Origin: AC-37 sp036382905
GTDB lineage: Bacteria; Actinomycetota; Thermoleophilia; Solirubrobacterales; Thermoleophilaceae
Direction of reading: 5' to 3'
DNA: 38,562 nt
NCBI GenBank assembly: GCA_036382905.1
Contig: DASVPL010000213.1
Span: forward strand, 1-38,562
Positions 8,441 to 16,775 of this stretch are shown in pieces (the stretch's first letter is position 1; every line of letters begins with the position of its first letter). The notes beneath the pieces are model-generated. The model worked only from the letters and a program-made list of their open reading frames with translations. It ran no database searches and had not been told where the DNA came from. A program made the position numbers and the translations under genes.

Positions 8441-9589
8441 TCAGCGTCGCGCCGGAACGCAGTCGTGCGCGGTCGCGCGTGCCTCGGCGTCGGCCTCCAG
8501 CAGCGTGCCGACCGAGTCCGCGGGCTGCACCGGCATCCGCTCGAGCGTCTCCTCCACGACCCTCGCGATGTCGCCGAAGCGCAGCCGCCCCTCGACGAAC
8601 TCCGCCACCGCCACCTCGTTCGCGGCGTTCAGCACGCACGTCGCCGTCCCGCCGGCCTCCGCCGCGGCGCGTGCGATCCGCAGGCACGGCGCGATCCGGT
8701 CGTCCACCGGCTCGAACACGAGCGGGCTCGCGGCGACCAGGTCGAGTGGCTCGACCGCGACGTCCACCCGCTCCGGGAAGTGCATGGCGTAGGAGATCGG
8801 CATGCGCATGTCGGGCATCCCGAGGTGCGCGAGCACGGCACCGTCGGTGAGTGTCACGAGCCCGTGGACTATCGAGGTGGGGTGGACCAGCACCTCGATC
8901 CGCTCGTACGGGAGCCCGAACAGGTGGTGCGCCTCGATCACCTCGAGCCCCTTGTTCATCAGCGTGGCCGAGTCGATCGTGTTCTTCACGCCCATCGACC
9001 AGGTCGGGTGCGCGAGCGCGTCCTCCACGGACGCCTGCGCGACCTCCTCCGGCGAGCGACCCCTGAACGGGCCGCCCGAGGCGGTCACGACGAGGCGCTC
9101 GACCGCCCCCGGCGGCCCCGCCTCGATGAGCTGGTCGAGCGCGGAGTGCTCGGAGTCCACCGGCACGATTCGCGCGCCCATGCGGCGGGCGAGGTCCATC
9201 ACGAGCGAGCCGCCGACCACCAGCGACTCCTTGTTCGCGAGTGCGAGCTGCTTGCCGGACTCGAGCGTGCTGATCGTGGCGCCGAGCCCCGCGGCGCCGA
9301 CGATCGCGTTCAGCACGAGGTCGGCGTCGGTGCTCGCCGCCAGCTCGGCCGCCGCCTCGGGCCCGCTCAGCACCTCGGCCTCGGGCCAGGCGGAGGCGGC
9401 GTCGCGCGCGGCCGCGGGATCGTCGAGGGCGATCCGCCGGGCGCCATGGCGGCGGCCCTCGTCCACCAGCGGCTCCCACGTGGAGCGGGCCGAGAGGCCG
9501 GCCAGCTCGAGGTCCGGCGAGCGCGCGATCACGTCGAGCGCCTGCCGGCCGATCGAGCCGGTCGCTCCCAGGAGGACGATGCGCTTCAA
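8441..9589 (-). CDS. dxr: 1-deoxy-D-xylulose 5-phosphate reductoisomerase
   Basis: 382 aa, normal length. It converts DXP to 2-C-methyl-D-erythritol 4-phosphate with NADPH and a divalent metal, the committed step of the MEP isoprenoid pathway. Visible motifs: N-terminal NADPH loop LLGATGSIGRQALDVI, metal/substrate site VPVDSEHSALDQ, flexible loop HPTWSMGVKNTIDSATLMNK followed by GLEVIEAHHLF, and AMHFPERV. The start is TTG at 9589 (TTG AAG CGC ATC), with a TAGCTT -10-like box 9 nt upstream. It is transcribed away from the FAAL operon and is not obviously part of it. Confidence 0.97.
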   Translation of the reverse strand: MKRIVLLGATGSIGRQALDVIARSPDLELAGLSARSTWEPLVDEGRRHGARRIALDDPAAARDAASAWPEAEVLSGPEAAAELAASTDADLVLNAIVGAAGLGATISTLESGKQLALANKESLVVGGSLVMDLARRMGARIVPVDSEHSALDQLIEAGPPGAVERLVVTASGGPFRGRSPEEVAQASVEDALAHPTWSMGVKNTIDSATLMNKGLEVIEAHHLFGLPYERIEVLVHPTSIVHGLVTLTDGAVLAHLGMPDMRMPISYAMHFPERVDVAVEPLDLVAASPLVFEPVDDRIAPCLRIARAAAEAGGTATCVLNAANEVAVAEFVEGRLRFGDIARVVEETLERMPVQPADSVGTLLEADAEARATAHDCVPARR

Positions 9590-9598
9590 GACGCTGAA

Positions 9599-9604
9599 AA
9601 GCTA
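9599..9604 (-). promoter_or_regulatory. -10-like box (TAGCTT) of dxr
   Basis: TAGCTT matches TANNNT and lies 9 nt before the TTG start, implying a leader of only a few nucleotides. The 107-bp divergent interval 9590-9696 otherwise contains an unusually AT-rich stretch (9638-9685) next to the FAAL start, but I see no convincing -35/-10 pair for the FAAL operon. Confidence 0.35.
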
Positions 9605-9696
9605 GCGGGAGCCCCCGCCCGGCGCTCGCGGCGCGATGTGGCTTAAGCGTTTCCTACGCGTCGATGTGGGAAGATCAAAAACAGGGAGGTGGTGGC

Positions 9697-11463
9697 GTGA
9701 GCGACTCCGCCGGGGGGCCCCTTCGAGGGGAAGACGTCCTAATCGAGAGCAGCGGCGGTTTGCTCGGTTGGCTCGAGGAGCCGACCGCCGAGCGAGGGGT
9801 CCGCTTCGCCCGCGGCATTAGCGAGTGGGACGTTTGGACGTGGGCCGAGATGGCCGCCGCGGCCCACGGCGCCGCCGCGCGGATGAGCGAGATGCACGGC
9901 GGGCGCTCAGGCACGGTCGCGATCGTGATCCCCAACAGCCCCGAGTTCGTCGCGGCCTTCTACGGCGCGCTCGCGGCGGGCCTCACACCGTGCCCGATCG
10001 CGCCCCCCAAGGCGATCGACGAGCCCCAGCGCTACCGCCGGCACGTGGCCGGTCTGCTCGAGGCGGCGCAGCCGGCGCTCGTCGTGACCGTCGCCGAGTG
10101 CCGCGACGCGCTGGCGCCGATCGCGCTCGACTGCCCGCTGCTCGAGCTCAGCGCCGACCGGACCGCGCCGCTGCGCCCGCTGGCGCCGCCCCCCGACATC
10201 GCCCTGCTCCAGTTCACCTCCGGGTCGTCGGGCCGCCCGCGCGCGGTCCAGGTCACGCGCCCGAACCTCGAGGCCAACATCCGCGCGATAATCGCCAAGT
10301 CCGCGATGGACGGGCAGGTGGACCACGTAGCGACCTGGCTGCCGACCTACCACGACATGGGCCTGATCGGGTGCCTGCTCGCGACGGCGGCGGCCACGGC
10401 CGGGCTGAGCATGCTGAGGGTCGAGGACTTCGTCAGGCGGCCGATGCGCTGGCTCGAGTGCCTCGGGGCCGAGGACGGCGCGGCGACGATCACAGCCACC
10501 CCGCCGTTCGGGTTCGGCCTCGCGCTCAAGCGCGTCACCGACGATGACCTCGCCGGCCTGGACTTCTCGCGCTGGCGCGTCGCGATCGTCGGCGCCGAGC
10601 GCGTCGACGCCGCCGTGCTGCGGCGGTTCCTCGAGCGCTTCAGCGAGAACCGGCTCTCCCCGTCGGTCCTCTGCCCCGCGTACGGCCTCGCCGAGGGCAC
10701 GCTGCTGGTGAGCGCCAAGCAGGGCCCGCGCGCGGCCACCGTCATCCGCCCGGACTGGTCCACCCTCCGGTTCGGCGAGCCCGTCGAGGTCGACGCGGTC
10801 ACCACCCTCGCCGATCTCGAGACGCTCGGCGACGGCGTCGACTGGCTCGTCTCGTGCGGGGACTGCCCGGACGGCATCGGCGTGGAGATCGTGGGCGAGG
10901 ACGGCGCCCCCCTGCCCGACGGCACGCTCGGCGAGATCGCCGTCACGGGCTCGTGCGTCACCGCCGGCTACCTGAACGAGCCGGAGGTGACGGCGGAGCG
11001 CTTCGCCGGCGGTACGCTGCGGACCGGCGACGCCGCCCTGCGCCACGACGGCGAGCTGTACGTCTTCGGGCGAATGGCGGACGCGCTCAAGGTCAACGGC
11101 CGCTGGCTGTCGATCGAGGAGATCGAGGCCAAGGTGCTCGCCTCCGGCGCGGTCGCACGCGGCCGCAGCGTGCTGTTCTCCGGACGCGACCCCGAGGGCG
11201 ACGCGGTGATCGCGCTGTCCGAGGCCGAGGCCGGCGAGTGGGTGAGCGCCGTCGCGGACGTGCTCGGCGCCGAGGTGCCGGACACGATGAGCATCCACGT
11301 GCTGAGCGGCGGCTGGGGCACGATCATGCGTACGTCGAGCGGGAAGCCGCGCCGGCGGGCGATGTGGGAGGCGTACCTCGCGGACACGCTCGACGCCGAG
11401 GTCGTCTACTCGCGCCGGGCCAACGCGCCGGACGAGCAGCTCGCCGGAGGGCGCTCCGCATGA
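9697..11463 (+). CDS. Fatty acyl-AMP ligase (FAAL)-like enzyme
   Basis: 588 aa. GTG 9697 is preferred over the in-frame ATG 9664 because GGGAGGTGG (9684-9692) sits just before it. ANL-superfamily motifs: LLQFTSGSSGRPRAVQVT (A3), WLPTYHDMGLIG, PAYGLAEGTLLVS (A5), LRTGDAAL (A7), FGRMADALKVNGRWLSIEEI (A8) and TSSGKPRRRAMW with a C-terminal Lys. WLPTYHDMGLIG and AYGLAEGTLL are FAAL-type signatures; FAALs make acyl-AMP and pass the acyl chain to a carrier protein rather than CoA. The ACP gene overlaps its stop by 4 nt, supporting acyl-ACP formation. First gene of an eight-gene operon. Confidence 0.9.
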   Translation: MSDSAGGPLRGEDVLIESSGGLLGWLEEPTAERGVRFARGISEWDVWTWAEMAAAAHGAAARMSEMHGGRSGTVAIVIPNSPEFVAAFYGALAAGLTPCPIAPPKAIDEPQRYRRHVAGLLEAAQPALVVTVAECRDALAPIALDCPLLELSADRTAPLRPLAPPPDIALLQFTSGSSGRPRAVQVTRPNLEANIRAIIAKSAMDGQVDHVATWLPTYHDMGLIGCLLATAAATAGLSMLRVEDFVRRPMRWLECLGAEDGAATITATPPFGFGLALKRVTDDDLAGLDFSRWRVAIVGAERVDAAVLRRFLERFSENRLSPSVLCPAYGLAEGTLLVSAKQGPRAATVIRPDWSTLRFGEPVEVDAVTTLADLETLGDGVDWLVSCGDCPDGIGVEIVGEDGAPLPDGTLGEIAVTGSCVTAGYLNEPEVTAERFAGGTLRTGDAALRHDGELYVFGRMADALKVNGRWLSIEEIEAKVLASGAVARGRSVLFSGRDPEGDAVIALSEAEAGEWVSAVADVLGAEVPDTMSIHVLSGGWGTIMRTSSGKPRRRAMWEAYLADTLDAEVVYSRRANAPDEQLAGGRSA

Positions 11464-11747
11464 ACGACACCCAGGCGCCGCCCGGGCACCGGGACATGAT
11501 GGCCAGGCTTCAGGACCTCTACGAGGGCAGCCGCGGCCCCGGGCGCACGCTGCGCGGGGACGACCGGCTCGCGGACGACCTCGGCATCGACTCGCTCCAG
11601 CTCATGGAGATGCTGGCGATCCTCGAGGAGCAGCTCGGGATCGAGATCGTCGGCGACCCGGGCTTGTTCAACATCACGACGGTGGACGACTTGGTGGAGC
11701 TGCTCGCACACCGCGTCGCCGGCGACAAACCACGATCGAAGGACTGA
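11460..11747 (+). CDS. Acyl carrier protein
   Basis: 95 aa. DDLGIDSLQLMEM contains S45, the site for 4'-phosphopantetheine, in the standard G-(I/V)-DSL context, followed by the acidic helix II (LAILEEQLGIEI). ATG overlaps the FAAL stop (ATGA), and GGAGGG lies about 8 nt upstream. It probably carries the FAAL-activated chain to the membrane desaturase encoded 2 nt downstream. It is a stand-alone pathway ACP, distinct from a fab-operon ACP because no fatty-acid synthase genes are near. Confidence 0.95.
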   Translation: MNDTQAPPGHRDMMARLQDLYEGSRGPGRTLRGDDRLADDLGIDSLQLMEMLAILEEQLGIEIVGDPGLFNITTVDDLVELLAHRVAGDKPRSKD

Positions 11748-11749
11748 CC

Positions 11750-12784
11750 ATGTCACCTGAAGACACGACTGTCACATGGCCCGCCTCGGCCGCGCTCGTC
11801 GGCGACGAGGACCGTCTCCTCGACGGCACGACCGAGGTGCTCCTCGCTCCGGTGCGCGGACGCGATCCCAGGCGTGAGCTCCCGCGCGAGCTGTTCCACA
11901 AGCGCCCCGCGCTGTTCGTCCTCAAGTTCGGCTTCGCGAGCCTGCTGATCGCGGCCTCGTGCGCGGTGATCCTCGCGGGTCTGGCCTGGCCGCTCCAGGC
12001 GCTTGCCGTCGTGGTGCTCGGCCTCATGTACGCGCACCTGGTCGAGCTCCAGCACGAGACCCTGCACGAGCACGCGTTCAACTCGCGGCGGCTGAACAGG
12101 TGGTTCGGGTTCGTCTGCGGGCTCTTCATGTTCAGCTCGTACTCGCACTACAAGTACGACCACCTCCGCCACCACGCGGACCTGGGCACCGACAACAATC
12201 GCGAGTTCTTCAATTACCGGTTTCAGAACCTGCACCGCCCGGATGGGATGATCCGCGCGATGTGGCACATGGGCCGCTACGCCGACGTGTTCCGGGACAT
12301 CGTCCGCAGCATCGCGCGGCGCCCGCTCCCCGGGATCCGCGAGCGCCACAACAAGCGCATCCAGGACGAGTACCGGCTGTTCGCGGTGGCGATCGTCGCC
12401 GCCTGCGCGTTCACGGCCATCACCGGCGACTTCGTGCTCCTGCTCCTGTGGCTCCTGCCGCTGCTCGCGATCGCCGAGCCGACGCACTTCCTGATCGAGC
12501 TCCCGGAGCACTTCGGGCTGAACACCCAGAGCAACCCGGACGTGCTGTCCAACACGCGGACCGTCGCGGCGGGGCCGCTGCTGCGCTGGTTCACGAACTC
12601 CAACAACCTCCACACGGCCCACCACTACCACCAGGGGGTCCCGATGGTGAACGTGCCGGAGCTCCACGGTCTGATCGACCATCAGGTCCGCGCGGCTGAG
12701 GATTCCTACTGGTCGTTCTTCGCGAAGGTGGCGACCGGGAAGCTCAGGTACGAGGACATGGGCGCGACCTGCATGACGAGGTAG
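11750..12784 (+). CDS. Membrane fatty-acid desaturase (di-iron, three His boxes)
   Basis: 344 aa integral membrane protein. His boxes: H102-ETL-H106-E-H108, H138-LR-H141-H142 and H288-TA-H291-H292, plus H246/H254 between membrane spans. Hydrophobic segments lie at about 54-98, 113-131 and 209-245. The family uses O2 and a di-iron centre to desaturate, hydroxylate or further dehydrogenate acyl chains. Placement right after FAAL and ACP suggests an ACP-bound substrate, as in JamB-type alkyne-forming desaturases (inference). An UndB-like decarboxylating activity is an alternative. GAAGGA 6 nt upstream supports ATG 11750. Confidence 0.93.
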   Translation: MSPEDTTVTWPASAALVGDEDRLLDGTTEVLLAPVRGRDPRRELPRELFHKRPALFVLKFGFASLLIAASCAVILAGLAWPLQALAVVVLGLMYAHLVELQHETLHEHAFNSRRLNRWFGFVCGLFMFSSYSHYKYDHLRHHADLGTDNNREFFNYRFQNLHRPDGMIRAMWHMGRYADVFRDIVRSIARRPLPGIRERHNKRIQDEYRLFAVAIVAACAFTAITGDFVLLLLWLLPLLAIAEPTHFLIELPEHFGLNTQSNPDVLSNTRTVAAGPLLRWFTNSNNLHTAHHYHQGVPMVNVPELHGLIDHQVRAAEDSYWSFFAKVATGKLRYEDMGATCMTR

Positions 12785-12789
12785 GCACG

Positions 12790-13749
12790 ATGACCACCAC
12801 AGCGACACCGACAACACCCGCAGCCCACACCACCGAGGCGCCGTTCCAGGGGAGCGGCTCGCCGGGCCGGCCTTCGCGCAAGTGGATGCTGAAGGAGCTG
12901 CACCGGCTCGATCCCGAGAAGGACGCCGGCCGGATCACCGAGCTGAGCTACAGCGCCCGCTTCTCGCGGATGCAGCTCTCGTACCACATGTACTACTCGA
13001 TGTTCTTCCTGCGGGCGTCCGGAGCGCCGGAGAGCGCGCGGCCGATCGACCGCGACGGGAAGGGCTTCTTCTACCGCAACGGCCACAAGCGCGCCGACGA
13101 CACGACCGCGGACATCTTCGGCTGGATGCACCACGGTCCCGAGTCGGAGCTCGGCCGGGCGTCGATCGCGCGCGTGAAGCGAATGCACGACAACCTCGCC
13201 GCGCGCTGGGGGATGCCGAACCACGTCCTGGTGCACACGCTCGCGTGCGACCTGCTGTCCCCGCACTGGCTGATGGAGATGATCGGGGGCCCGAAGTTCG
13301 ACGACCACGAGCGCCTCGCGCACCTGAACTTCTGGCGTGCGGTGGGTGACGGGCTCGGGATCACCGACGTCCCGGAGACCTGGGACGGCATGGTCGCCTA
13401 CGTGAAGGAGTACGAGGCCTCCGAGCACTTCCAGCCCTCGCCGCACGGCAAGCGGCTGGCGCACGGCTTCGCCGACCAGTTCTGCGAGCGCTGGTTCCCG
13501 CGCGGGTTCAGGTGGCTCGGGCGCTGGGTCCTCCTGTCGCTGGTCGAGGACCACGTGCTCGACGTGCATGGCTTCGAGCGCCCGCCGCGGCCGGTCGTGA
13601 GGCTGACGCGCGAGGCCACGCGTCTCACGGCGTACCTCGCGTACTACGTGCTGCGCGACCCCTCGCCCACGTTCAGCCCGGGCGAGCTGTTCCGCAGCGG
13701 GCACCCGGACATCGCCGCCTGCCCGGTGAAGCACGCGACGCCCTCCTGA
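12790..13749 (+). CDS. MpaB-family oxygenase (DUF2236 / rubber-oxygenase-like)
   Basis: 319 aa, all-helical. The central region resembles the ER-bound oxygenase MpaB/MpaB'/latex-clearing catalytic domain: RVKRMHDNLAARWGMPNHVL, VHTLACDLLSPHWLMEM, then FWRAVGDGLGITDVPETWDG and AYVKEYEASEHF. Characterised relatives are haem b enzymes that cleave double bonds of isoprenoid chains (MpaB, Lcp) with O2. Here the neighbour is a desaturase, so oxidative cleavage or epoxidation of the newly made double bond is plausible (inference). The N terminus is a Thr/Pro-rich disordered tail without a signal peptide. A GAGG-type site about 8 nt upstream supports ATG 12790; the TGA overlaps the next ATG by one base. 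Confidence 0.75.
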   Translation: MTTTATPTTPAAHTTEAPFQGSGSPGRPSRKWMLKELHRLDPEKDAGRITELSYSARFSRMQLSYHMYYSMFFLRASGAPESARPIDRDGKGFFYRNGHKRADDTTADIFGWMHHGPESELGRASIARVKRMHDNLAARWGMPNHVLVHTLACDLLSPHWLMEMIGGPKFDDHERLAHLNFWRAVGDGLGITDVPETWDGMVAYVKEYEASEHFQPSPHGKRLAHGFADQFCERWFPRGFRWLGRWVLLSLVEDHVLDVHGFERPPRPVVRLTREATRLTAYLAYYVLRDPSPTFSPGELFRSGHPDIAACPVKHATPS

Positions 13750-14990
13750 TGGCCCTCCTCGGGTACCCGCTGGACGGGTCCGCCGAGCGTGCGGACCGCT
13801 GGGAGCAGAGCCTCGGCGTCATGCCGTTCGACCCCGCGGTGAACATGCTCGGTTGGGAGGAGACGCGGCGGCGCCCGGCGCTCGCGTTGCGCCTGCGCCT
13901 GGCGCTGCTGGTGCGTCGCTTCGACGTCGCGCTCAGCGAGGGGCTCACCGACTGGCGCCGCCTGGCGCCGAAGGTGTCGGCGGGTCGCGAGCGCATCTAC
14001 TTCTGGGGCTCGGAGGAGGCGATAGCGGCGGCGCGCTCCTGGTTCTCCGGCGGCCGCCTGCCGGACGACGGGACGCTGGGCGGGCTCGAGCTCGGCACCA
14101 CGACGTACGTCATGGAGGACCACGGGCCGGCAACGATCGCCGTCGCCGACCACGCCGCGAGCTGCACCACCGCGGTGCCCGCGATCGGAGTGGGCCTCGT
14201 CACCTGCGACGAGCTGTTCCGCGAGGGCGTGGCGTCGATGCGCACGGAGATCCGCAGCCGCCACCCGGCGCCGGGCGTGCCGAGCGGCATGGCCAGCCAC
14301 CTCCTGGCCGTCCGCGAGTTCCGGCTCTCCTACTGGGGCGTCGCGCCCTGGTACATCGGCTGGGGCGAGCACGAGATGCTCGGCTACTTCGAGCTGCCCG
14401 CCGATCCCGAGCGCACCCGCCGCATGATCCTCGACGCGCCGGGGCCGTTCATCGCCGACGCGTCCGACCGGGCCTTCGCCGACGCCCTCGTCGCGCTCAA
14501 CCTCGGCGAGGACCGCCCGGCGGCGGCCGACGCCCCGCCTGGAACGAAGGCGCAAGCGGGACCGATCCGCTGGGAGGTGCACCTGCCCGGGCCGCTGCTG
14601 ATGCCCTGGCACAGGGCGGTGGTGCGGCCGACACGGCGCCGCGACGGATCGACGCTCGACGCCGCGCTGTCCACGGTGGCCGCCACACCGCGGAACGCGT
14701 GCACGACCGTCGAGGTGCCGGTCGAGGACCCCGCCTTCCTCCCGGTCCAGCGCCAGCTCGTGGCGTCGGGCTTCCAGCTCGCGGCGCTCGCGCCCCCGGT
14801 GCACATCGAGGGCGAGGGGCGCCTTGGGTTCACGGGCCTCTGGACGCGCGTCACGAGCGAGCTGCCCGTCGCCGCGCCGTACTACCTGACTTCGACCCTG
14901 TTGAACAACCGAGAGAGCGAGGTCGTGAGCCATGTCCACAGGCTCAGTGACCGGTGGACCGGACATCAGCGCGCGTCCCGGGCCGCCTGA
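13749..14990 (+). CDS. Unrecognised 413-aa operon protein
   Basis: I do not recognise a family with confidence. The frame is open for 413 codons from an ATG that overlaps the MpaB stop (TGATG), and it is in the middle of a tight operon, so it is real. It is soluble and rich in Trp/Tyr in the middle (SYWGVAPWYIGWGEHEMLGY). The last ~100 residues (PVQRQLVASGFQLAALAPPV, then EGEGRLGFTGLWTRV) resemble the C-terminal strand-helix of GNAT acyltransferases, which would suit a CoA/ACP-linked pathway; this is a weak resemblance only. Its last 59 nt overlap the next gene. Confidence 0.7.
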   Translation: MALLGYPLDGSAERADRWEQSLGVMPFDPAVNMLGWEETRRRPALALRLRLALLVRRFDVALSEGLTDWRRLAPKVSAGRERIYFWGSEEAIAAARSWFSGGRLPDDGTLGGLELGTTTYVMEDHGPATIAVADHAASCTTAVPAIGVGLVTCDELFREGVASMRTEIRSRHPAPGVPSGMASHLLAVREFRLSYWGVAPWYIGWGEHEMLGYFELPADPERTRRMILDAPGPFIADASDRAFADALVALNLGEDRPAAADAPPGTKAQAGPIRWEVHLPGPLLMPWHRAVVRPTRRRDGSTLDAALSTVAATPRNACTTVEVPVEDPAFLPVQRQLVASGFQLAALAPPVHIEGEGRLGFTGLWTRVTSELPVAAPYYLTSTLLNNRESEVVSHVHRLSDRWTGHQRASRAA

Positions 14991-16299
14991 GGACGGGGCC
15001 GGGCGCGACCCGGTCGCGGTGATCGGCGCCGGCGTCTCCGGCCTCGTCGCGTGCGGCGAGCTCGAGCGCCGCGGGATCCCGTACGTCTGCTTCGAGAAGG
15101 GCGAGGGGCTCGGCGGCGTCTGGCGCCGGTACCGCGACGTGGTCACCGTGACCTGCCGCGACGCCATGGAGCTGGAGGCGCTCCCGATGCCTCCCGGCAC
15201 GCCGGACTTCCCGACCGGGGACCACATCATCCGCTACATGGAGGACTACGCCGACGCGTTCGAGCTGCGCGACCGGATCGTGCACGGCGTGTCGATAGCG
15301 AGCCTCGACCGCGAGCCGGACGGCCGCTGGCGCGCCGTCCACTCCGACGGCACCAGCACGCTGCACCGCGCGGTGATCCTGGCCACGGGCCGCATCGGCG
15401 AGCCCGCCTGGCCGGAGCTCGAGGGCAGCTTCGACGGCCGCTTCCTCCACTCGGGCGACTACCGCGACGGCTCCGAGTTCGAGGGCAAGCGCGTGGTCGT
15501 GATCGGCTTCGGCAACTCCGCGGTCGACGTGGCGTGCGACGTCGCGCGCTACGCGAGCACCACTCACCTGGCGATCCGCACCGGCACGTGGGTGGTGCCG
15601 CGCTACTTCGCCGGGCGTCCGCTCGACAAGGCCAGCGGCCCAATCGTGACGCGCGTTCCGATGGCGCTGCGCTGGCCGATCTACCGCGCGCTCCTGTGGG
15701 CGATCCACGGCAACATGGAGGCCTACGGGCTGCCCGCCCCGGACGCCAAGCCGGGTACGCGGCCGCTCACGGTCAGCGACGAGCTGATCCATCGCATCGG
15801 CGCGGGCCAGGTGACGCCCGCGGCCGCGGCGGTCGCGCTGCGCGGCGACCGGGTCGAGTTCGCCGACGGGAGCTCGGTCGAGGCGGACGCTGTTATCTGC
15901 GGGACCGGGTACCGCATCGAGGTGCCGCTCCTCGAGGACTACCTGGCCGGGCGCGGGCTCACGCTCGACGGCCTCTGGTTGAACGTCAGCCCGCCCGAGG
16001 TGGAGGACCTGTACGTCGTCGGGACGATGGTCGCCTTCGGCGCGATCCCGCCGCTGGCCGAGGCGCAGGCGGCCCTCGTGGCGGAACTGATCGGCGGGGC
16101 GGGCGAGCCGCCGCCGGAGCGGGTCAAGCGCCGCGAGATCGCGCAGGAACGCCGGCGCCGGCGCCGCTACTCGGGGGACACCGCGCAGTGGATGGTCGGG
16201 GAGACTCCGGCCTACCTCCGCCGGCTGCGCAAGGCGCGGTCCGCGGCCAGGCGCCGCGCCGGGGCCGAGGGCAGGGCGACCGCGGGCTCGCGCGCATGA
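14932..16299 (+). CDS. Flavin-containing monooxygenase (FMO-type)
   Basis: 455 aa. The FAD motif VAVIGAGVSGLVACG (about 28-42) is followed by GGVWRRY. The FMO fingerprint FDGRFLHSGDYRD (FxGxxxHxxxY) and NADPH motif VVVIGFGNSAVDVACD (GxGxSA) are both present, as is the late GTGYR motif. Such enzymes use NADPH and O2 to oxygenate heteroatoms or carry out Baeyer-Villiger-type reactions. Basic C-terminal tail. ATG 14932 overlaps the previous gene by 59 nt; an in-frame GTG at 14947 would shorten the overlap slightly. In context it is a second oxygenation step of the lipid pathway. Confidence 0.93.
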   Translation: MSTGSVTGGPDISARPGPPEDGAGRDPVAVIGAGVSGLVACGELERRGIPYVCFEKGEGLGGVWRRYRDVVTVTCRDAMELEALPMPPGTPDFPTGDHIIRYMEDYADAFELRDRIVHGVSIASLDREPDGRWRAVHSDGTSTLHRAVILATGRIGEPAWPELEGSFDGRFLHSGDYRDGSEFEGKRVVVIGFGNSAVDVACDVARYASTTHLAIRTGTWVVPRYFAGRPLDKASGPIVTRVPMALRWPIYRALLWAIHGNMEAYGLPAPDAKPGTRPLTVSDELIHRIGAGQVTPAAAAVALRGDRVEFADGSSVEADAVICGTGYRIEVPLLEDYLAGRGLTLDGLWLNVSPPEVEDLYVVGTMVAFGAIPPLAEAQAALVAELIGGAGEPPPERVKRREIAQERRRRRRYSGDTAQWMVGETPAYLRRLRKARSAARRRAGAEGRATAGSRA

Positions 16300-16775
16300 G
16301 CACACCGCCCCCAGCGCGGCTGGAGGTCAACGGCCTGATGCTCTCGGGCTTCACGGAGCTGGGCTTCGGCGCCATGACCGGATGGATCTACGCGCTCGCG
16401 CTCGAGGAGCCCGACAGGGCGCGTGCCATCGGGATCAAGTCGGTGGACCGGGTCCGCCAGTGGCACCTCGACCTGATCGCGCTGGGCGGTCTGTCGGTGC
16501 TCGTCGGCACCGCGCTGCCGTCGCTGCCGCGGCGCGTCTCGGTTCCGCTCGCCGTGGGGTGCTGGACGAACGCCATGTCGTTCGGCGTCCTGATGGTCAA
16601 GCCCGACCTCACCGAGAACATGGTGTACCGCGCGGCGATCACCGGTTCGTTCGCGATCACGAGCGCGGGCTTCGTCGGCGCCGCTCGCGAGGCGTGGTCG
16701 CGCCGCAGGCGCCCGCCGGCCCCGCCCGCCACGATCTCGGGAGGTGGGAATGGCGCGCTGGATGGCGGTCGTTGA
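16296..16775 (+). CDS. Four-TM membrane protein, styrene-oxide isomerase / HabA mutase-like
   Basis: 159 aa with four predicted membrane helices (about 11-34, 54-76, 81-101, 109-130) and a disordered Gly/Pro tail. Helix 2 starts R-Q-W-H57-L-D-L and ends TALPSLPRR. Helix 3 has C-W90-T-N92-A. From memory, styrene-oxide isomerase has a haem-ligating His (H58, in RAHSG), an LPSL segment and a W-A-N motif in equivalent places; hydroxylaminobenzene mutase shares the fold. The match is by eye and only moderate. If right, it would isomerise an epoxide to an aldehyde. ATGA overlap with the FMO; 26-nt overlap with the exporter. Confidence 0.5.
   Translation: MSTPPPARLEVNGLMLSGFTELGFGAMTGWIYALALEEPDRARAIGIKSVDRVRQWHLDLIALGGLSVLVGTALPSLPRRVSVPLAVGCWTNAMSFGVLMVKPDLTENMVYRAAITGSFAITSAGFVGAAREAWSRRRRPPAPPATISGGGNGALDGGR

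Noticed and set aside
8441..9589. dxr as part of the lipid operon (isoprenoid substrate for the MpaB-type oxygenase)
   Set aside because: It is divergently transcribed and a housekeeping gene; no prenyltransferase is present to link the two.
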